Under the pieces are notes generated by a model that searched no databases, was not told the origin of the DNA, and saw only the letters and a program-made list of their open reading frames with translations. Of a DNA stretch of 64,000 bases, positions 63,598 through 64,000 are shown one piece after another. The translations under genes were made by a program, and so were the position numbers. Source of the stretch: Methylobacterium sp. AMS5 (GTDB lineage Bacteria; Pseudomonadota; Alphaproteobacteria; Rhizobiales; Beijerinckiaceae); NCBI RefSeq assembly GCF_001542815.1, contig NZ_CP006992.1, forward strand, positions 248,001 through 312,000, written 5' to 3'. Every line of letters starts with the position of its first letter. Positions within the stretch are counted from its first letter, which is position 1.

Positions 63598-64000
63598 CTA
63601 CTTGTCCAAGAACTCGACCTTCGCGCCCTTCTGCGTATGGCTCGCGAGGTCGCGCGCGTCCCAGTTCGTGAGGCGGATGCAGCCATGCGACTCGGTCTTG
63701 CCGACCTTCTCCGGCTCCGGCGTGCCGTGAATGCCGTAGGAGGGAATCGACAGGTCGATCCAGACGAGGCCGACCGGGTTGTTCGGCCCCGGATGGATCG
63801 AGAATTTCTTCGTCGCCTTCACACCTTTGAACTTGTACTTCGGGTTGTAGGTGTACCAGGGATCGAAGGCGACGGCCTTCACCTTCGCCGACCCGTCCGG
63901 CGCCGGCTTCTCCGAACTGCCGATCGAAGCGGGGTAATCCGCCGTCAGTTTGCCGTCCTCCGCAAAGGCGCGCACCCGCTTCGTGCGCTTGTCGACCTCG
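63598..64000 (-). CDS. L,D-transpeptidase (YkuD), 3' part; gene continues past the window
   Basis: The minus-strand frame is open to the window edge. The visible 134 residues hold the YkuD catalytic region: IHPGPNNPVGLVWIDLSIPS, then YGIHGTPEPEKVG and the active-site SHGCIRLTNWDARDLA. The enzyme makes 3-3 crosslinks or attaches proteins to peptidoglycan in the periplasm. The N-terminus with any signal or LysM domain is outside the window. Confidence 0.92.
   Translation of the reverse strand, partial: EVDKRTKRVRAFAEDGKLTADYPASIGSSEKPAPDGSAKVKAVAFDPWYTYNPKYKFKGVKATKKFSIHPGPNNPVGLVWIDLSIPSYGIHGTPEPEKVGKTESHGCIRLTNWDARDLASHTQKGAKVEFLDK

Overview
The window is high-GC alphaproteobacterial chromosome, most likely Methylobacterium/Methylorubrum. 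This is inferred, without a database search, from a three-subunit membrane-targeted formate dehydrogenase (Fdh3-type) with its accessory genes, several CsbD-like stress proteins, and the core order hrcA / rph-rdgB-hemW. Codon use is uniformly GC-rich except in a few short AT-rich patches that look acquired.

Layout. 1-2042: the 3' part of an acyl-CoA synthetase and a family 2 glycosyltransferase. 2078-2170: tRNA-Ser(GCU). About 2171-15120: a decayed accessory region next to that tRNA. It holds a double-frameshifted IS5-type element, AT-rich orphan genes, a clean IS-in-IS nest with target-site duplications that splits a host gene, an IS5 remnant, a truncated phosphotransacetylase, a broken IS1182-type element fused to a threonine aldolase tail, a serralysin-type protease carrying a Hint domain, a FecI/FecR-like sigma/anti-sigma pair, and an IS701-type remnant. 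No integrase was recognised. 15563-19512: a triple-PAS LuxR-type regulator followed by CsbD/DUF883-like small proteins and a membrane protein, probably a stress-response cluster. 19588-31117: housekeeping genes (bestrophin-like channel, argE-type deacetylase, apaG, a double-length dcd, FocA-type transporter, CinA-N, sfsA, FkbM methyltransferase, alpha/beta hydrolase, ABC-2 exporter), with one AT-rich YcxB-like membrane gene inserted beside sfsA.

31334-43837: a formate dehydrogenase superlocus. A 679-residue multi-[4Fe-4S] protein is divergent from a tightly overlapping run: lipoate/biotin-ligase-like protein, DUF6505-like, DUF6352-like, DUF3305-like and DUF3306-like proteins, TorD chaperone, Tat-signal small protein, Fdh alpha (Cys form), beta, cytochrome b gamma, then two small exported or membrane proteins. 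The arrangement suggests that the upstream genes serve assembly or regulation of the enzyme.

43874-50117: a YgjV-like membrane protein, then a TetR-controlled RND efflux operon with two near-identical palindromic operators in front. 50261-58963: EamA transporter, HrcA, a His-rich exported protein with a strong terminator, Rph-RdgB-HemW, a 22-bp perfect intergenic hairpin, LpoA/LppC-like lipoprotein, RsmI and YraN. 58993-64000: a stand-alone receiver protein, a YehZ/YehY/YehW-like osmolyte uptake operon with no ATPase gene beside it, an isochorismatase-like hydrolase behind a GAAACG-rich inverted repeat, and the 3' part of an L,D-transpeptidase.

No CRISPR array, rRNA, prophage structural genes or obvious defence system was seen. 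The least-explained parts are the Fdh accessory run, the protease-Hint fusion beside FecIR, the AT-rich orphan genes in the IS region, and an orphan plus-strand terminator at 31296-31329 that may end a small RNA.
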